NCBI GenBank assembly: GCA_040376925.1
Contig: JBEIPU010000010.1
Coordinates: 1 to 45,002, forward strand
DNA from: RAM1 sp040376925
GTDB taxonomy: Bacteria > Pseudomonadota > Gammaproteobacteria > Burkholderiales > Burkholderiaceae_C
Direction: 5' to 3'
DNA: 45,002 nucleotides
The stretch's first letter is position 1; each line of letters begins with the position of its first letter. Shown one piece after another: positions 32,214-40,167 of this stretch. The translations under genes and the position numbers were made by a program. The notes below the pieces were generated by a model. It was given only the letters and a program-made list of their open reading frames with translations. It searched no databases and was not told the origin of the DNA.

Positions 32214-32657
32214 ATGAACCGTCTGGAAGTGACCGAAAAAATCATCAGCACCAAGGTGTCCAAGGGCATCAAATGGGAAGACGTGGCCAAAAAGGTCGGC
32301 GAGTCCAAGGAATGGACCACGGCCCTGTGCCTGGGCCAGATGACCGCCACCGCCGCCCAGGCCAAGGCCGTCGGCAAGATCTTTGGCCTGAACGCCGAAG
32401 AGCAGAAGTGGCTGCAGGTCGTGCCGTACAAGGGCTCGCTGCCCACGCCGGTGCCCACCGATCCGCTGATCTACCGCTGGTACGAAATCGTGAGCGTCTA
32501 CGGCACGACCATCAAGGAATTGATCCATGAAGAGTTTGGCGACGGCATCATGAGCGCCATTGACTTCAGCATGGACATCCAGCGCCAGGCCGACCCCAAA
32601 GGCGACCGGGTCAACGTGGTGCTGTCGGGCAAGTTCCTGCCGTACAAGACTTACTAA
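32214..32657 (+). CDS. cynS: Cyanase (cyanate hydratase)
   Basis: A 147-residue enzyme that decomposes cyanate with bicarbonate to ammonia and carbon dioxide, releasing usable nitrogen. The N-terminal helical domain (1-80, VTEKIISTKVSKGIKWEDVA) and the catalytic C-terminal part are complete. By alignment with the E. coli enzyme, R88, E91 and S114, in PLIYRWYEIVSVYG and GDGIMSAIDF, are the active-site residues. A strong AAAGGAG ribosome site precedes the ATG at 32214. As last gene of the transporter operon it fixes the pathway as cyanate utilisation. Confidence 0.97.
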   Translation: MNRLEVTEKIISTKVSKGIKWEDVAKKVGESKEWTTALCLGQMTATAAQAKAVGKIFGLNAEEQKWLQVVPYKGSLPTPVPTDPLIYRWYEIVSVYGTTIKELIHEEFGDGIMSAIDFSMDIQRQADPKGDRVNVVLSGKFLPYKTY

Positions 32658-32740
32658 CCCCCCGAAGCGCCTTCGGCGCCTCCCCCCAGGGGGCGCCACC
32701 AGCGGCCCGGCAGAGCCGGTTGCGCGGTGGCACTGGTAAA
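32658..32740. repeat. Comamonadaceae-type intergenic repeat after cynS
   Basis: The stretch CCCCCCGAAGCGCCTTCGGC is followed by CCCCCCAGGGGG and a hairpin-rich GGCCCGGCAGAGCCGG-TTGCGCGGTGGC, a block I remember as frequent between genes in Acidovorax-like genomes. GGCGCC at 32675-32680 pairs with GGCGCC at 32692-32697, and GCCACC/GGTGGC close a longer stem. It is likely to end transcription of the cyanate operon. Confidence 0.6.
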
Positions 32741-32767
32741 ACGCCGACGCACGGTTAAGCTCGGCAA

Positions 32768-33799
32768 ATGCGCATTTCCGACATACGCCACCGCCTGCGT
32801 GCCCTCGGCGCCAAGCCCAGGCACGAGCACCGCGTGCTGCGGCTGTGGTCGCAGGCCTTGCCGCAGGACGCGGGCAAGCGGCGGCTGGAAGACTTCATGC
32901 CGCAGGCCCTGCGCGATGCGTTGCCCGCGCTCGCTGATGACCTGCAGGGCCTCGCACGGCTGAAGTCCGAGCACCCTGGCGAAGACGGCTCTTCTCGCCT
33001 GCTGGTCGAGCTGGGCGATGGGCAGACCGTGGAAAGCGTGCTGCTGCCACGCGACGGGCTGTGTGTGTCCACCCAGGTCGGCTGCGCGGTCGGCTGCGTG
33101 TTCTGCATGACGGGTCAGGGCGGTCTGGTGCGCCAGGTCACAAGCGGCGAAATCGTGGCCCAGGTCGCGCTGGCGCGCACGCTGCGCCCGGTGAAGAAGG
33201 TGGTGTTCATGGGCATGGGCGAGCCCGCGCACAACCTGGACAACGTGATCGAGGCCATCGAGCTGCTGGGCACGGCGGGCAACATCGGCCACAAGAACCT
33301 GGTGTTCTCCACCGTGGGCGACCCGCGCGTATTTGCCGAGCTGCCGCGCGGCGCGGTCAAGCCGGCGCTGGCGCTGTCGCTGCACACCACGCGCGCCGAC
33401 CTGCGCGAAAAGTTGCTGCCGCGCGCGCCGCGCATGACGCCTGACGAGCTGGTGGAAGAAGGCGAGCGGTATGCCCGCGGCACGGGCTATCCCATCCAGT
33501 ACCAGTGGACGCTGCTGGACGGCATCAACGATTCAGAAGAAGAGCTGGCCGGCATCGTGCGGCTGCTCAAGGGCAAGTACGCGGTCATGAACATGATCCC
33601 GTACAACAGCGTGCCCGAGCTGGATTTCAAACGCCCGTCGTGGGAGCGCGCCGCGCAGATCGCCCGCACGCTGCACCGCGCCGGTGTGCTGACCAAGCTG
33701 CGCCATTCGGCGGGCCAGGATGTGGACGGCGGCTGCGGGCAGCTGCGTGCGCGCGCCGAGCGGCCGGTGCGTCGTGTGATTCCCGTTGCGCCGCAATAG
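32768..33799 (+). CDS. RlmN/Cfr-family radical SAM RNA methyltransferase
   Basis: A 343-residue protein. The iron-sulphur motif CxxxCxxC appears as GCAVGCVFCMT, preceded by LCVSTQVGC and followed by FMGMGEPAHNLDNV, the SAM-binding signature. The C-terminal HSAGQDVDGGCGQLR keeps the cysteine that forms the covalent RNA intermediate in RlmN. RlmN methylates A2503 of 23S rRNA and A37 of tRNAs, but this copy is about 40 residues shorter at the N-terminus than standard RlmN and stands apart from the ndk/pilF/ispG neighbourhood. It may be a paralog of uncertain target. The ATG at 32768 is chosen; its stop is 3 bp from the convergent EptA gene. Confidence 0.87.
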   Translation: MRISDIRHRLRALGAKPRHEHRVLRLWSQALPQDAGKRRLEDFMPQALRDALPALADDLQGLARLKSEHPGEDGSSRLLVELGDGQTVESVLLPRDGLCVSTQVGCAVGCVFCMTGQGGLVRQVTSGEIVAQVALARTLRPVKKVVFMGMGEPAHNLDNVIEAIELLGTAGNIGHKNLVFSTVGDPRVFAELPRGAVKPALALSLHTTRADLREKLLPRAPRMTPDELVEEGERYARGTGYPIQYQWTLLDGINDSEEELAGIVRLLKGKYAVMNMIPYNSVPELDFKRPSWERAAQIARTLHRAGVLTKLRHSAGQDVDGGCGQLRARAERPVRRVIPVAPQ

Positions 33800-33802
33800 G
33801 CG

Positions 33803-35428
33803 CTACACCCCGGCGCAGTCCGCGTAAGCGTCCAGCGCCCGGCGGTACACCTGCGTCTGGATGCCCAAAAGCCCCAGCACCGAATGAAAGTAGTTGTCGT
33901 GGCTCAGGCGTGCGTCGCGCCGGCCCTGCAGGCAGGCGGTGCTGATGGCACTGCGCTGCGCAAAGCCGGGCGACAGCCAGGTGATCCAGGGCACGTGCTT
34001 TTGCACATCGGGCGCCAGTGCATAGGGCAGGCCGTGCAGGTACAGGTTGTTTTCACCCAGTGATTCGCCGTGGTCGGCTACATACAGCATGGCGGTGTCG
34101 TATGCCGGCTGCTGCGCCTTGAGCCACTGGATGCCTGAGGCCAGCAGCCAGTCGGTGTAGGCGATGGAGTTGTCATAGGCGTTGACCAGCGCGTCGCGCT
34201 CACAGTCCTGCAGGTTGACGCTGGTGCACTCCGGCCAGAAGCGCTTGGCCGCGGCGGGCGAGCGCTGCCAGTACGCCGGGCCGTGGCTGCCCATCTGGTG
34301 CAGCACCACCACCACGCCGCGCGCGCGGCGCACCGGGTCCAGCGCGGCGATGCGCGCGTCCAGCCCGTCCAGCATCACGCCGTCCAGGCATTCGCCACCG
34401 GGGCACAGCTGCGGGTGCGCCAGGCCGGACGTATTCACCTGTGGCACGCGGTCGCACACGCCTTTGCAACCCGACTGGTTGTCCAGCCACAGCACAGCCA
34501 GCCCCGCGCGCTGGATCACGTCCATCAGGCCTTCGTAGTGGTGGCTGCGTGCCTCGAACGCATCGCGGCCCAGGTGCGAAAACATGCAGGGCACCGATGC
34601 TGCGGTGCTGGTGCCGCACGACCAGGCATGGCGAAAGCTCACGACGTTCTCGCGCGCCAGCTGCGGCGTGGTGTCGCGTGCATAGCCGTTCAGGCCGAAG
34701 TTGCCGCTGCGTCCTGTCTCGCCCAGCACCAGCAGCATCAGCGGCGGCTTGCGGCCGGGCGCGCCCGCCAGCGTGGCGTCCAGCCCGATCGGCTCCAGCC
34801 GCGATTCATCGCGCCGCAGCGGCGCGGCGGCCAGCCAGCCGGCGGCATACAGCGCGGCCAGCGGGTTCATCAGGTAGCGCACCTGCTTGTGGTTGCGCAT
34901 GGTGGACGACAGCGGCTGAAAGCTTGCCAGCCCCACCGCCAGCAGCACGGCCAGCGCGCTCGTCACCCACAGCAGGTTGCGCCAGGCGCGCGCTGTCCAC
35001 GCGCCCCAGGCCACCGGGGCGCGCCACACCGCCAGGGCCGGCAGCCCGCCCAGCAGGCCCACGACCAGCAGCAGGCGCGGGCTGAACAGCGCGGCGGCTT
35101 CGTGGCGGTCAGTCTGCAGTGCGTTGACCACCATGCCGGCGTCAATGACCACGCGGTAGCTCAGCATGAAGTACGCCGCAGCGGCGGCCGTCAGCAGCAG
35201 CACCATCAGCACCGGCTTGAGCGTCCAGCGCCAGGCCAGCAGGCCCACCACGGCCATCAGCGCCGCGGCCATGATCAGCGCCAGTGCGGCGGCAAACAGC
35301 CAGCCCGCCGGCCGTGCAAACACCGCCAGGTCGGCCAGCGCATTCCACAACGGCAGATTGGCGGCGGTCGCCATCCACAGGCAGGCGGCGCCGGCCAGCC
35401 AGACAGGTTTGAGTGGCTGGGGCGTCAT
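33803..35428 (-). CDS. Phosphoethanolamine transferase, EptA/MCR type
   Basis: A 541-residue inner-membrane enzyme that moves phosphoethanolamine from phosphatidylethanolamine to lipid A. Five N-terminal helices (about 10-165) precede a periplasmic sulfatase-like domain. Active-site parts are present: E237 in LGETGRSGNFGLNGY, nucleophile T275 in SCGTSTAASVPCMFS, and D452/H453 in ADHGESLGENN. The paired cysteines (for example CKGVC) fit the family's disulphides. It overlaps the PAP2 phosphatase gene by four bases, as in several mcr-type loci, and lies opposite a PmrAB-like pair. The modification lowers polymyxin binding, so intrinsic polymyxin tolerance is inferred, not shown. Confidence 0.91.
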   Translation of the reverse strand: MTPQPLKPVWLAGAACLWMATAANLPLWNALADLAVFARPAGWLFAAALALIMAAALMAVVGLLAWRWTLKPVLMVLLLTAAAAAYFMLSYRVVIDAGMVVNALQTDRHEAAALFSPRLLLVVGLLGGLPALAVWRAPVAWGAWTARAWRNLLWVTSALAVLLAVGLASFQPLSSTMRNHKQVRYLMNPLAALYAAGWLAAAPLRRDESRLEPIGLDATLAGAPGRKPPLMLLVLGETGRSGNFGLNGYARDTTPQLARENVVSFRHAWSCGTSTAASVPCMFSHLGRDAFEARSHHYEGLMDVIQRAGLAVLWLDNQSGCKGVCDRVPQVNTSGLAHPQLCPGGECLDGVMLDGLDARIAALDPVRRARGVVVVLHQMGSHGPAYWQRSPAAAKRFWPECTSVNLQDCERDALVNAYDNSIAYTDWLLASGIQWLKAQQPAYDTAMLYVADHGESLGENNLYLHGLPYALAPDVQKHVPWITWLSPGFAQRSAISTACLQGRRDARLSHDNYFHSVLGLLGIQTQVYRRALDAYADCAGV

Positions 35429-36111
35429 GCGTACTCCGGCAGGCGGCGGGCTGCTGCATCAATCGCCCAGGCCACGCACCAGCACACCCAGAACGACCAC
35501 AGCGTGTGGCTCATGAAGTGCGCGCCGCGCATCTGTTGCGCCATGCCCAGCACCAGCCCGGCGGCGACGGCAGCGGCCAGCCAGCCGCGCGCCAGGGCCG
35601 CCCGTGTGTCGCGAAAGGCGAAGTAGCCACCCACAAAGGCAAACCCCGCCGACGCGTGCCCCGCGGGAAAGCAGCGCCCGCTGCCGCCGTCGCCCTGCGT
35701 CCATGCCAGCCAGTGCTGCAGGCCCAGGCTGGCGTGGCGCGCCACGCCGCCAAAGTCGCTCATGTCCCAGGGGCAGCTGGCGCCGCTGAACGATTTGAGG
35801 GTGCTCACGGCCAGCGCCGCCGCCAGCGTGGTGCCCGCCAGCTGAAGCCGCCGCGCCCTGCGTATGCCGCGCAGCCAGCCCCAGGGCCACCACACGCCCA
35901 GGCACAGCGCCAGCGTCACCGCCCAGGCCAGCCGGCGCGCGCCGTCATGCAGCACATGGGTCAGCAGCCAGCTGTCGCGCAGGGCAAACCCGTGGGCGTC
36001 ACCCCACCAGCGCGCCAGCGCCATGTCCTGCTGTGCGGCGTCCCAGCCCAGCAGTGCCAGCGTCAGCGCCGCGGTGGCCAGCGCGGTAAACCGGTGGGAT
36101 GCAGTGGTCAT
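35425..36111 (-). CDS. PAP2-family membrane phosphatase
   Basis: A 228-residue protein with six hydrophobic helices. The three PAP2 motifs are present in modified form: LKSFSGASCPWD in place of Kx6RP, CFPAGHASAGF for the PSGH block, and MRGAHFMSHTLWSFW carrying the catalytic histidine. Proteins of this kind dephosphorylate lipid A, undecaprenyl pyrophosphate or phosphatidate. Its ATGA overlap with the transferase gene suggests they act together on the envelope, the phosphatase perhaps recycling the diacylglycerol by-product or exposing lipid A phosphate sites. The promoter region is shared with the divergent regulator. Confidence 0.88.
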   Translation of the reverse strand: MTTASHRFTALATAALTLALLGWDAAQQDMALARWWGDAHGFALRDSWLLTHVLHDGARRLAWAVTLALCLGVWWPWGWLRGIRRARRLQLAGTTLAAALAVSTLKSFSGASCPWDMSDFGGVARHASLGLQHWLAWTQGDGGSGRCFPAGHASAGFAFVGGYFAFRDTRAALARGWLAAAVAAGLVLGMAQQMRGAHFMSHTLWSFWVCWCVAWAIDAAARRLPEYA

Positions 36112-36135
36112 GGGGCGCGACTGTGGCCGCGCTGC

Positions 36136-36152
36136 CTTAAGGCGGCCTTAAC
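36136..36152 (+). promoter_or_regulatory. PmrA-box-like direct repeat
   Basis: CTTAAG (36136-36141), five bases, CTTAAC (36147-36152) has the form of the PmrA/BasR box, a YTTAAK-type direct repeat with N5. It lies between the divergent phosphatase-transferase operon and the OmpR-type regulator gene, 24 bp from each start. Leaders on either side would be very short. It is probably the binding site of the adjacent regulator. Confidence 0.6.
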
Positions 36153-36175
36153 CCATGGCGCGCCACAATGGCGCC

Positions 36176-36859
36176 ATGCGAGTACTGGTGGTGGAAGACG
36201 ACGAGGGCATTGCCCTGGGGCTGAAGGCCCACCTGCGCCAGCAGGGCTGGGCCGTGGACGTGACCGGGAGCGTGGCCGGTGCCTGGGCGGCCTTGCGCGC
36301 CGAGCCGTTTGACCTGGTGCTGCTGGATCTGGGTCTGGCCGATGGCGACGGCGCGCAGGTGCTGCGCCAGCTGCGCGCCGCGCCGGATGGCAAGCTGCCG
36401 GCACCGGGTACGCCGGTGCTGATCATGACGGCACGCGATCAGGTGGCCTCGCGCATTGCCGGGCTGGACATGGGCGCGGACGACTACGTGACCAAGCCAT
36501 TCGACCCCGACGAGCTGGCCGCGCGCATGCGCGCGCTCGCGCGTCGCGCGGCTGGCCGGGCGCAGGCCACATTGCAGGTGGGCGAGCTGCGCATCGACCC
36601 GGCCGCGCACACGGTGCTGCGCGCGGGTATGCCAGTTGCGCTGTCGGCGCGCGAATTCGGCGTCCTGCTGGCACTGGTGGAGGCCCGCCCGCGCGTGCTG
36701 TCGCGCGCGCAGATCGAAGCCCGGTTGTACAGCTGGGACCAGGCGCTGGACAGCAACGCCATCGAGGTGCATGTGCACCACCTGCGCCGCAAGCTGGGCG
36801 ACGGCGTGATCCGCACGCTGCGCGGTGTGGGCTACTTCGTGCCCGAGGAAAAACCATGA
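36176..36859 (+). CDS. OmpR-family response regulator, PmrA/QseB type
   Basis: A 227-residue regulator. The receiver domain (1-118) has acidic residues E7-D9, phosphoacceptor D51 in LLDLGLADGDG and K-loop YVTKPFDPDEL. The winged-helix effector domain (about 130-222) carries ALSAREFGVLLALVEARP and AIEVHVHHLRRKLGDG, ending GVGYFVPEE. I chose the ATG at 36176 (MRVLVVEDD); an ATG 21 bases upstream adds a non-conserved stretch and touches the direct repeat. The stop overlaps the sensor kinase start by four bases. Context next to eptA and PAP2 genes suggests control of lipid A modification. Confidence 0.91.
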   Translation: MRVLVVEDDEGIALGLKAHLRQQGWAVDVTGSVAGAWAALRAEPFDLVLLDLGLADGDGAQVLRQLRAAPDGKLPAPGTPVLIMTARDQVASRIAGLDMGADDYVTKPFDPDELAARMRALARRAAGRAQATLQVGELRIDPAAHTVLRAGMPVALSAREFGVLLALVEARPRVLSRAQIEARLYSWDQALDSNAIEVHVHHLRRKLGDGVIRTLRGVGYFVPEEKP

Positions 36860-38202
36860 TCGCGCGCCGCTCGCTCACCCGCCACCTGCTGGCCTGGGCG
36901 CTGGGCGCGCTGCTGGTGGTGTGGGCAAGCTTCGTGGTAGTGGGCTACCTGACGGGCCTGCACGAGGCCGACGAGCTGACCGACGGCCACCTGGCCAGTG
37001 TGGCCAGCCTGATGCTGGCCGAACGCGACGGCCGCTTCGCCGCGCGGAGCGATCCCGCCGCGCTGGCCGGCCCGGGCACGCTGCGCAACCACGACTACCA
37101 GCAGTCGCTGAGCGTGGTGGTGTGGAACGCCGCGGGCGAAGTGATCACGCGCACCGGTGATGCGCCGACGCCGCCGTTTGCGGCCCCGGAAGGCTTTGAG
37201 ACGCTGCGCCTGGGCAGCCCCGCCGTGCAGTGGCGGGCGTTTTCGCGCTGGGACGGCAGCGAGCGCCAGCGCAAGGTCATGGTTCTGCTGAGCGTGCGCG
37301 AGCGCGATGACCTGGCCCAGGACATTGCCGAGCAGATCGCGCAACCCGGCCTGTGGCTGCTGCCGGTGGTTGCACTGGTGCTGGGGCTGGCCATCCGCAA
37401 GGGGCTGCGGCCGCTGTACGACCTGTCGCGCGACGTGCATGCGCTGGACATCCGCCAGCGCGAGCCGCTGCGCAATGCCCACCCCGAGGAAGAATTCCGC
37501 GCCGTGGTGGACTCCATCAACATGATGGCTGCTCGCTACCACGCCACGCTGACGCGCGAACGGGAGCTGGCTAACGAGCTGGCGCACGAGCTGCGCACGC
37601 CGCTGGCGGCCATCACGCTGCAGGCGCGTGCGTTGCGCCAGGAGCCTTCGGGCGGGCAGCGCGACGCCATGCTGCAGCGGCTGGAAAGTGACGCACTGCG
37701 CGCCGGCCAGGTGCTGGCCGACCTGCTGGCGCTGGCGCGCGCCAGCCGCACCGAGCTGGCCGAGGCTGCGCAGCCGCTGGACTTGAGTGATCTGGCGCGC
37801 GAGGTGGTGGGCGAATTTGCCCAGGCCGCGCATGACGGCGCGCACGAGCTGTCGCTGGCCTGCCCGGGGCCGTTTGCAGTGACCGGCCACCCCGTGCTGC
37901 TGGGCCTGGCGTTGCGCAACCTGGTGGAAAACGCATTGAGCCACACCCCCCGCGGCACGCGCGTGGAAGTGCAGCTGGACCCGGCGGGCCGCTGGGTGCA
38001 GGTGTGCGACGACGCGGGGCAGGGCGCGGTGGCCGACGCAGCCCAGCCATCCACCGGCGGCCCCGGCGTCGGGGCCCTGGGGCTGGGGCTGGGCCACCGT
38101 GTGGTGGAAAAAATCGCCGCGATCCACGGCGCCACCTTCAGCCAGGCCGCGGCACCCGACGGCTTTGCCAGCTGCTACCGGCTGGTGTTCCCGCCGGCCT
38201 GA
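36856..38202 (+). CDS. Sensor histidine kinase, PmrB/QseC type
   Basis: A 448-residue kinase with two membrane helices (about 10-34 and 168-186) around a periplasmic domain of about 130 residues that begins with the acidic HEADELTDGHLAS. A HAMP-like linker (RKGLRPLYDLSRDV), a HisKA domain with phosphorylated histidine in ELAHELRTPLAAI, and a HATPase domain (LRNLVENALSHTPRGTRVEV, GLGLGHRVVEKIAAIHGA) follow. The DEL-x2-GHL start of the sensor part resembles QseC/TctE-type kinases, so the signal could be metals or small molecules. It is co-translated with the regulator. Confidence 0.91.
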   Translation: MIARRSLTRHLLAWALGALLVVWASFVVVGYLTGLHEADELTDGHLASVASLMLAERDGRFAARSDPAALAGPGTLRNHDYQQSLSVVVWNAAGEVITRTGDAPTPPFAAPEGFETLRLGSPAVQWRAFSRWDGSERQRKVMVLLSVRERDDLAQDIAEQIAQPGLWLLPVVALVLGLAIRKGLRPLYDLSRDVHALDIRQREPLRNAHPEEEFRAVVDSINMMAARYHATLTRERELANELAHELRTPLAAITLQARALRQEPSGGQRDAMLQRLESDALRAGQVLADLLALARASRTELAEAAQPLDLSDLAREVVGEFAQAAHDGAHELSLACPGPFAVTGHPVLLGLALRNLVENALSHTPRGTRVEVQLDPAGRWVQVCDDAGQGAVADAAQPSTGGPGVGALGLGLGHRVVEKIAAIHGATFSQAAAPDGFASCYRLVFPPA

Positions 38203-38209
38203 AGCCGCG

Positions 38210-38674
38210 TCAGCCCAGCTCGAAAAACCGCATCACCACCCGGTCGGGGTGGCGCGCGCCGGTGCCCACGAACAGCCGTTCGCGCAGCCAGGCCAGCGAC
38301 GGTGCCGAGGCCTCCATGCGCGGCGCGCAGCGAAAGTACACCAGGGCCGGGTCCACCGGCTCGCCGCGGATCAGGCGTGCGGTGACGTCCGCAGTCGCGC
38401 AGCGCAACGCCTCGTTGCGCACATAGATCAGGTCGCCGGCGTCGGTCTCCAGCACATAGTGCGCCTCCAGCTCGGCCGTGGTGTCGCTGCTGACCAGCTG
38501 GTAGTCGGCGCCGCCGGGCAGCACGCGCGCCGTCCAGCCGTTGCCGGTGGCTTCGCCGCCGGTGATGGGGATGAAGCGACGGCGGCCCTTGCCGGTGTGG
38601 CCGATCTCGATGGGGGCGCCGACCTGCACGGACAGGTCGGCAAAAAAGCGCAGGGTGGGGTCGGGCAGATTCAT
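38210..38674 (-). CDS. DUF3237-family protein
   Basis: A 154-residue protein recognised as DUF3237 by VQVGAPIEIGHTGKGRRRFI, the GGEATGNGWTARVLPGGADY strand-turn-strand block and the closing WLRERLFVGTGARHPDRVVM. The family forms a small beta-barrel with no established reaction and is often found near oxidoreductases for aromatic or steroid compounds. It starts 23 bp after the RGS gene on the same strand and ends 7 bp from the convergent kinase gene. Co-transcription with the RGS and SDR genes is likely. Confidence 0.86.
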   Translation of the reverse strand: MNLPDPTLRFFADLSVQVGAPIEIGHTGKGRRRFIPITGGEATGNGWTARVLPGGADYQLVSSDTTAELEAHYVLETDAGDLIYVRNEALRCATADVTARLIRGEPVDPALVYFRCAPRMEASAPSLAWLRERLFVGTGARHPDRVVMRFFELG

Positions 38675-38697
38675 GCGGATGCGGTCTGGAGACGGAG

Positions 38698-39222
38698 TCA
38701 GGGGGCGTAGCCCATCTGCTTCATGCAGTTCTCATAGGCCGGGGAAAAAATGAACCGGCTGTAGGTGTCTCCAATGGTGGTCATCGTCTCGAAGATGGCG
38801 TCGTCGAAAACGCCTGCCAACGTATGGCGGTCCGAGAAGCCGCCCTCGTAGACGCCCTGCAGCTGCATCAGGCTGCGCTTGACCTGATCGCGTGTGGCGT
38901 TGCGGATGTTGATCTCGTGCTGCGAGCCCGCCGCCACGTACTTGCTGTAGATCACGCGCGCGCTGATCACGGTCGGAAAGCCGGACTTGCGAAACTGCTG
39001 GACATCCCGCCAGAACTCCAGGTTTTCAGCGCTGAACTCCGAGCGCGCGAAGGTGAGGAATGCGCTGAAAAAGAAGCCATCCTCCATCAGCTTTTCCAGG
39101 CTGGGCTTGGGCCGCCCGAACACCATGCGCCCCCGGGTGCGCCCCTGCAGCACGGGGTTGAGCGCGGGGTCGCTGGTGGCGCCGACGGCATTGCTTCGGC
39201 TTCTGGTGTTGACGGTGGTCAT
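38698..39222 (-). CDS. Bacterial protein with eukaryote-type RGS domain
   Basis: A 174-residue soluble protein. A basic, disordered N-terminus (1-38) precedes an almost complete RGS domain (41-168): SLEKLMEDGFFFSAFLTFAR, EFSAENLEFWRDVQQFRK, RVIYSKYVAAGSQHEINIRN, VFDDAIFETMTTIGDTYSRF and SPAYENCMK. Aligned by eye with mammalian RGS4, the G-alpha contact residues all have counterparts: F63, E66, N67, N105, D152, T153 and R156. In eukaryotes this domain speeds GTP hydrolysis by heterotrimeric G-alpha subunits, which bacteria lack, so the partner is unknown. AGGAG nine bases before ATG 39222 supports the start. It lies between an SDR gene and DUF3237 on one strand. Confidence 0.87.
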   Translation of the reverse strand: MTTVNTRSRSNAVGATSDPALNPVLQGRTRGRMVFGRPKPSLEKLMEDGFFFSAFLTFARSEFSAENLEFWRDVQQFRKSGFPTVISARVIYSKYVAAGSQHEINIRNATRDQVKRSLMQLQGVYEGGFSDRHTLAGVFDDAIFETMTTIGDTYSRFIFSPAYENCMKQMGYAP

Positions 39223-39292
39223 GCGTCGCTACTCCTTCGCAGGGGAATGTTCGAGGGTGGAGACCGCGAACATCGTAGCACCAGCGCCCTGG

Positions 39293-40042
39293 TCAGCGTG
39301 CCAGGTAACCCCCGTCCACCGGGTAGTAAGCCCCCGTCACAAACGATGCCCGGTCGGATGCGAGCCAGGCCACCAGCTCGGCCACTTCCTCGGGCCGGCC
39401 CAGGCGGCCGATGGGGTGGGCGCCGATCAGCGCCGCGTTGATTCCGGCGTCCTGCTCCAGCGCGCTGATCATGGGCGTGTGGATGAAGCCCGGGCCCACG
39501 GCGTTCACGCGGATGCCATGCGCGCCGTATTCCAGCGCGGCCACCTTCGTCAGGCCCACCACGCCGTGTTTGGCCGCCGCATAGGCAGACGCCGTGGCAA
39601 AGCCCACGCTGCCCAGAATGGACGCCATGTTGATGATGCTGCCGCCGCCGGTGCGCAGCATGGCAGCAATCTGGTGCTGCATGCCGTAGAACACGCCCGA
39701 CAGGTTGATGTTGATCACCTGGGCCCACCCGTCCAGTGGATAGTCGGCCACCGGCAGGGCCGGCCCGCCGATGCCGGCGTTGTTGCAGGCCACGTCCAGC
39801 CGGCCATAGTGGTCCACCGCATGCTGCACCAGCTTGCGCTGGTCTTCAGGCTGACCCACGTCAGCCGCCACAAAAATGGCGTCGCCGCCCTGGGCGCGGA
39901 TCAGCGCGGCGGTGGTCTCGCCCGCCTGTTCGTTGATGTCCGACACCACCACCCAGGCACCTTCGCGGGCCCACACCAGGGCCACCGCACGGCCGATACC
40001 CGACGACGCGCCCGTGACCAGCGCAACCTTGTTCTTCAGCAT
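39293..40042 (-). CDS. Short-chain dehydrogenase/reductase
   Basis: A 249-residue classical SDR. The NAD(P) motif TGASSGIG (10-17), the NNAG motif in CNNAGIGGPALP, the catalytic serine in NMASILGSVG, YxxxK in SAYAAAKHGVVG and the closing PVDGGYLAR are all present. The aspartate in VVVSDINEQAGE after the second strand suggests preference for NAD. The substrate is not predictable. I chose the ATG at 40042, with AAGGA about nine bases upstream; the frame is open further up but without family similarity. The RGS gene starts 70 bp downstream on the same strand. Confidence 0.93.
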   Translation of the reverse strand: MLKNKVALVTGASSGIGRAVALVWAREGAWVVVSDINEQAGETTAALIRAQGGDAIFVAADVGQPEDQRKLVQHAVDHYGRLDVACNNAGIGGPALPVADYPLDGWAQVININLSGVFYGMQHQIAAMLRTGGGSIINMASILGSVGFATASAYAAAKHGVVGLTKVAALEYGAHGIRVNAVGPGFIHTPMISALEQDAGINAALIGAHPIGRLGRPEEVAELVAWLASDRASFVTGAYYPVDGGYLAR

Positions 40043-40167
40043 GGGGCGATTCCTTGTTGACCTGTAGTTCCAGTGAAAGTACCCCTCTGCGCCGCGGGTG
40101 TCCGTCCGGTGGCGTACCCAACCCTGGCGTGCAGGCGTCATACTTGAGCCCAATTCAAAGGGTTTTC

